DNA of 9,466 bases from Clostridiales bacterium (GTDB lineage: Bacteria; Bacillota; Clostridia; Peptostreptococcales; JAAYPU01). The translations under genes were made by a program, and so were the position numbers. The DNA is taken from contig JAAYPU010000272.1 of NCBI GenBank assembly GCA_012519645.1, forward strand, positions 1 to 9,466, in the 5' to 3' direction. The first letter of the stretch is position 1. Each line of letters opens with the position of its first letter. Of this stretch, positions 8,401-9,466 are shown piece by piece. The notes under the pieces were generated by a model that was given only the letters and a program-made list of their open reading frames with translations, did not search any database and was not told the DNA's origin.

Positions 8401-9200
8401 GTTTATGGCGTGTATCAGAGGATGGAAAAATTACGGATGTATACAGAAGAATGCCCGATGTTTTTGAGATGCCTTTTGAAATATTTTTGACAAAGTATAA
8501 CAATAAAAGAGAGAATAGAAAAAGCACGGAATTCTTTACAAGATGTTTAGAACGTGAAAATGTCTTAAGGAATAGGATACCGGAACTTCCATTCTCTACA
8601 TTATATGTTGCACAAAAAGTGTCAAAACAAATACCGGAAAACGTATACTTACAGCTAGGTATATTAAATGTATTAAGGTGTTTCAATTTCTTTAGATTGC
8701 CACAAAAAATAAAATCAACCGCAAATGTTGGTGGTTTTGGAATTGATGGGGCATCTTCAACAATAATCGGAGCATCATTGACTAGCCCGGACAAATTACA
8801 TTATTTAATTACAGGTGACCTGGGATTTTTCTATGATCTAAATGCAATTGGAAATCGTGAAATAGGTAAAAATCTAAGGATTCTTGTTATAAATAATGGA
8901 TGTGGAATGGAAATGAAGCTATCAAGGAATATTGGATATCAGTTTGGTGAGGACGGAGATAGATTTTTTGCTGCGTCACATCATTATGCAAATATGTCTA
9001 GAGACTTCATAAAAGACATGACAAAAAATTTGGGTTTCGAGTATATATCAGCTGATAACAAAAATGATTTTTGCAATTGCCTTGATGAATTTTTGGATAC
9101 AAAGGAAAAAGAATATCCGATGATATATGAGGTGTTTACGGATGATAAGGATGAAAAAAAGGCACTAGATATTGCAACATCATTAACTGTGTATTCGTAG
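5430..9200 (+). CDS. Three-domain fusion: polysaccharide pyruvyl transferase - SDR epimerase/dehydratase - MenD-like ThDP enzyme
   Basis: I chose ATG 5430 (1256 residues), with GGTGG 9 bases upstream, over the in-frame TTG at 5391. Residues ~6-310 are a polysaccharide pyruvyl transferase-type domain (Pfam PS_pyruv_trans): NYGAQLQSYAL near the start, SGSDQVW (97-103), DSYHGTIFSILF (from 260). Residues ~357-670 are an extended SDR sugar epimerase/dehydratase: GATGAIG (364-370), FLSSARVY (454-461), and the catalytic pair in YPLAK (Tyr490, Lys494). Residues ~710-1250 are a full thiamine-diphosphate enzyme of MenD-like layout: SPGSSN (732-737), DERSAAYMACG with the likely catalytic Glu758, a central domain, then the metal/diphosphate motif GDLGFFYDLN (1129-1138) with Asn-Asn at 1155-1156. 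No stop, frameshift or credible internal start separates the parts. There is no signal peptide, so it is probably cytosolic. Composition is more AT-rich than the left operon. The domain calls are strong; I infer synthesis plus modification of an unusual sugar. Confidence 0.87.
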   Translation: MNSFGKKIGIISLYYKTYNYGAQLQSYALVKVLCKMGYYAEQIQFKWFENYVEDAYMNMSINQEEFKKFSENIPHSDVIYTPENIMKTNDCYNVFISGSDQVWGEGIGIAGSATSMMALSFVNEENRKISYAASMGGYLESNNSLPLKETIKRLNFISMREKSAAVQLEREIGRKVESVLDPTLLLKETDWEEISCVPETDKEYILVYNIGLNKNVDELASRIASEHNCEVKNLAYEKGMKVGPLEFIGLIRNAKFVLTDSYHGTIFSILFHKQFLTFAFDNLEGNRSRNTRIEDLLDTLKLKDRYIKNRFASEKDLYGTIDYDMVEIKLRDERNRSIDFLVNAIEKEDTRKVLKGKKRYLLLGATGAIGAYVVNCLAEKDVDIFVTSRQRRNDFKNVHYLLGDAHDLNFINRIIPLYPDRKTYDVVIDFMHYSTKEFGQRAEYLLKAAGQYIFLSSARVYAESEEPITEESSRLLDVLQDSEYLMTDDYPLAKAREEDILTALPYNNYTIVRPYISYAEERLQLGVFEKEYWLRRALLGKNIIITDSIAESYTTLTFAGDVAKGICALIECKSTYGQAIQIMQNNPVKWKEVINVYRDVIKEKRGLDVSVIYVTEEEFFYCSPNVYPIIYDRKYNRIFDNKNISKYVDTSKFQKPLIGLRKCLSEFLDGGKEKHPFLSFDYAVDFRIDEVVRRYEINNCKNKDKLGYSTELNIQVLIAMLKEYGIKKVIASPGSSNISFVGSIQYDDYFEIYSCVDERSAAYMACGMAEESGEPVVLSCTGATASRNYMPGLTEAYYKKLPVIAVTSSQNHWRIGRLHPQATDRMHIPTDIAVAQVDLRAIRDDDDFRGAQIELNEALLAMGNNGGGPVHINLEERFNPKFTAKCLPKVHRIRKYMAWDNLPDIPSKEVAIVIGSHAYMSQKLVQLLDEFCEKYNGVVICDHTSGYHGNYKIGYSIIGSQYSNAKETPELVIRVGEISGDYYSLNLNVSCLWRVSEDGKITDVYRRMPDVFEMPFEIFLTKYNNKRENRKSTEFFTRCLERENVLRNRIPELPFSTLYVAQKVSKQIPENVYLQLGILNVLRCFNFFRLPQKIKSTANVGGFGIDGASSTIIGASLTSPDKLHYLITGDLGFFYDLNAIGNREIGKNLRILVINNGCGMEMKLSRNIGYQFGEDGDRFFAASHHYANMSRDFIKDMTKNLGFEYISADNKNDFCNCLDEFLDTKEKEYPMIYEVFTDDKDEKKALDIATSLTVYS

Positions 9201-9204
9201 GAGG
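9199..9204 (+). promoter_or_regulatory. Ribosome binding site AGGAGG overlapping the fusion gene stop
   Basis: AGGAGG begins inside the TAG stop (9198-9200), 9 bases before the ATG at 9214. This is the layout of a translationally coupled downstream gene, although the frame that follows closes after 29 codons. Confidence 0.65.
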
Positions 9205-9213
9205 AATACAGGA

Positions 9214-9303
9214 ATGGTAAACTTCCAAAGTATAAATTACGATGTATTTATAGAAAGGTATTGGGAAAGAAAAATCGTTCTATATGGACTAGTAGTTTTT
9301 TAG
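9214..9303 (+). pseudogene. Truncated start of a Rossmann-like domain gene
   Basis: A strong coupled ribosome site leads into 29 codons, MVNFQSINYDVFIERYWERK then IVLYGLVVF and a TAG at 9301-9303. WERKIVLYGL resembles the first strand and glycine turn of the Rossmann-like modules in the three left-hand genes (IYGTGNNG, AIYGISAN, AIWGAGRNG), then breaks off. The break falls on a run of six T (9296-9301). Skipping one T continues the frame through RFLFAKSKRKGVRNEYIVGK to a TGA at 9416-9418, for about 67 residues. I read this as the 5' fragment of a gene destroyed by deletion or frameshift. A genuine small protein or a sequencing indel are alternatives. Confidence 0.5.
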
Positions 9304-9304
9304 A

Positions 9305-9330
9305 TTTCTTTTTGCAAAATCAAAAAGAAA
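9305..9330. repeat. Perfect 10-bp inverted repeat, low GC
   Basis: TTTCTTTTTG (9305-9314) pairs exactly with CAAAAAGAAA (9321-9330) across the 6-base loop CAAAAT. The stem has only two G-C pairs and no T-run follows it on the + strand, so it is a poor terminator in that direction. It sits in the debris after the fusion gene, where it may be a weak structure or chance. Confidence 0.4.
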
Positions 9331-9434
9331 AGGTGTGAGAAATGAATACATAGTAGGCAAGTCGAAGGAAAGGGAAGGTAAAGGATACTTTATTAATAAT
9401 CGATTTATTATTGCCTGAATTCCTAATATTTATG

Positions 9435-9466
9435 AAGGACACAATTCTAATAATGTTTTTCCTGAT
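9435..9466 (+). repeat. Direct repeat, right copy (32 bases, reaches the window edge)
   Basis: Second copy of the repeat at 5039-5071, lacking one C. It runs to the last base of the window, so the match may continue beyond it. The copy is preceded by about 130 bases of sequence without a credible intact gene. Confidence 0.9.

Noticed and set aside
479..9000. Minus-strand reading frames of 60-140 codons across the window
   Set aside because: They lie opposite well-supported + strand genes, lack recognisable domains and ribosome sites, and vary in frame; I take them as shadows.
9342..9353. Mini-frame Met-Asn-Thr-stop after AGGTGTGAG
   Set aside because: Three codons with only a fair ribosome site; nothing supports it as a coding or leader peptide.
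9432..9466. New gene starting ATG at 9432 (MKDTILIMFFL, membrane-like)
   Set aside because: There is no ribosome site before it and it lies within the repeat, whose other copy is not read in that frame. The window ends before it can be judged.
5039..9466. CRISPR array or insertion sequence bounded by the repeats
   Set aside because: There are only two repeat copies, 4.4 kb apart, with no spacer pattern, no transposase and no terminal inverted repeats.

Overview
The window looks like part of a surface-glycan or protein-glycosylation locus from a low-to-moderate GC Gram-positive bacterium. Clostridia, perhaps Lachnospiraceae, is my best guess. It rests on purine-rich AGGAGG ribosome sites, frequent AGA codons, tight same-strand packing and the mix of gene families; no rRNA or other marker fixes the taxon. 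Every gene I can support is on the + strand.

Left part (1-4976): three tightly spaced genes that look like one operon. The first is cut by the window edge and resembles the rhamnan synthesis protein F (RgpF) family, with a Rossmann-like tail. Its last 8 bases overlap the start of a 700-residue HAD-superfamily protein of the COG5610 type. After a 24-base gap and a perfect AGGAGG comes a 392-residue protein with a Rossmann-like N-terminus, a four-cysteine knuckle and a SAM-methyltransferase-like C-terminus. All three carry a similar small Rossmann-like module (strand-GxG/GxS-helix) joined to a different enzyme domain.

Middle (4977-5429): an AT-rich stretch of about 450 bases. It holds a start-less reading-frame remnant ending at 5110, one copy of a 32/33-base repeat (5039-5071), a plausible extended -10 promoter (5271-5300) and a pair of 16-18 base direct repeats 22 bases apart (5312-5349).

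Right part (5430-9200): one uninterrupted gene for a predicted 1256-residue, three-enzyme fusion: polysaccharide pyruvyl transferase, extended short-chain dehydrogenase/sugar epimerase, and a complete MenD-like thiamine-diphosphate enzyme. It is visibly more AT-rich than the left operon. A strong ribosome site overlapping its stop leads only into a 29-codon reading frame that breaks off after the first strand of another Rossmann-like domain. The window ends in a second copy of the 32/33-base repeat (9435-9466).

My reading is that a compositionally distinct cassette of about 4.4 kb, bounded by short direct repeats and edged by gene debris, sits beside a glycan-modification operon. Its single polypeptide could combine making an unusual (possibly carbon-branched) sugar with adding pyruvate or a related group. 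The domain assignments are strong; the substrates and the joint pathway are inference.
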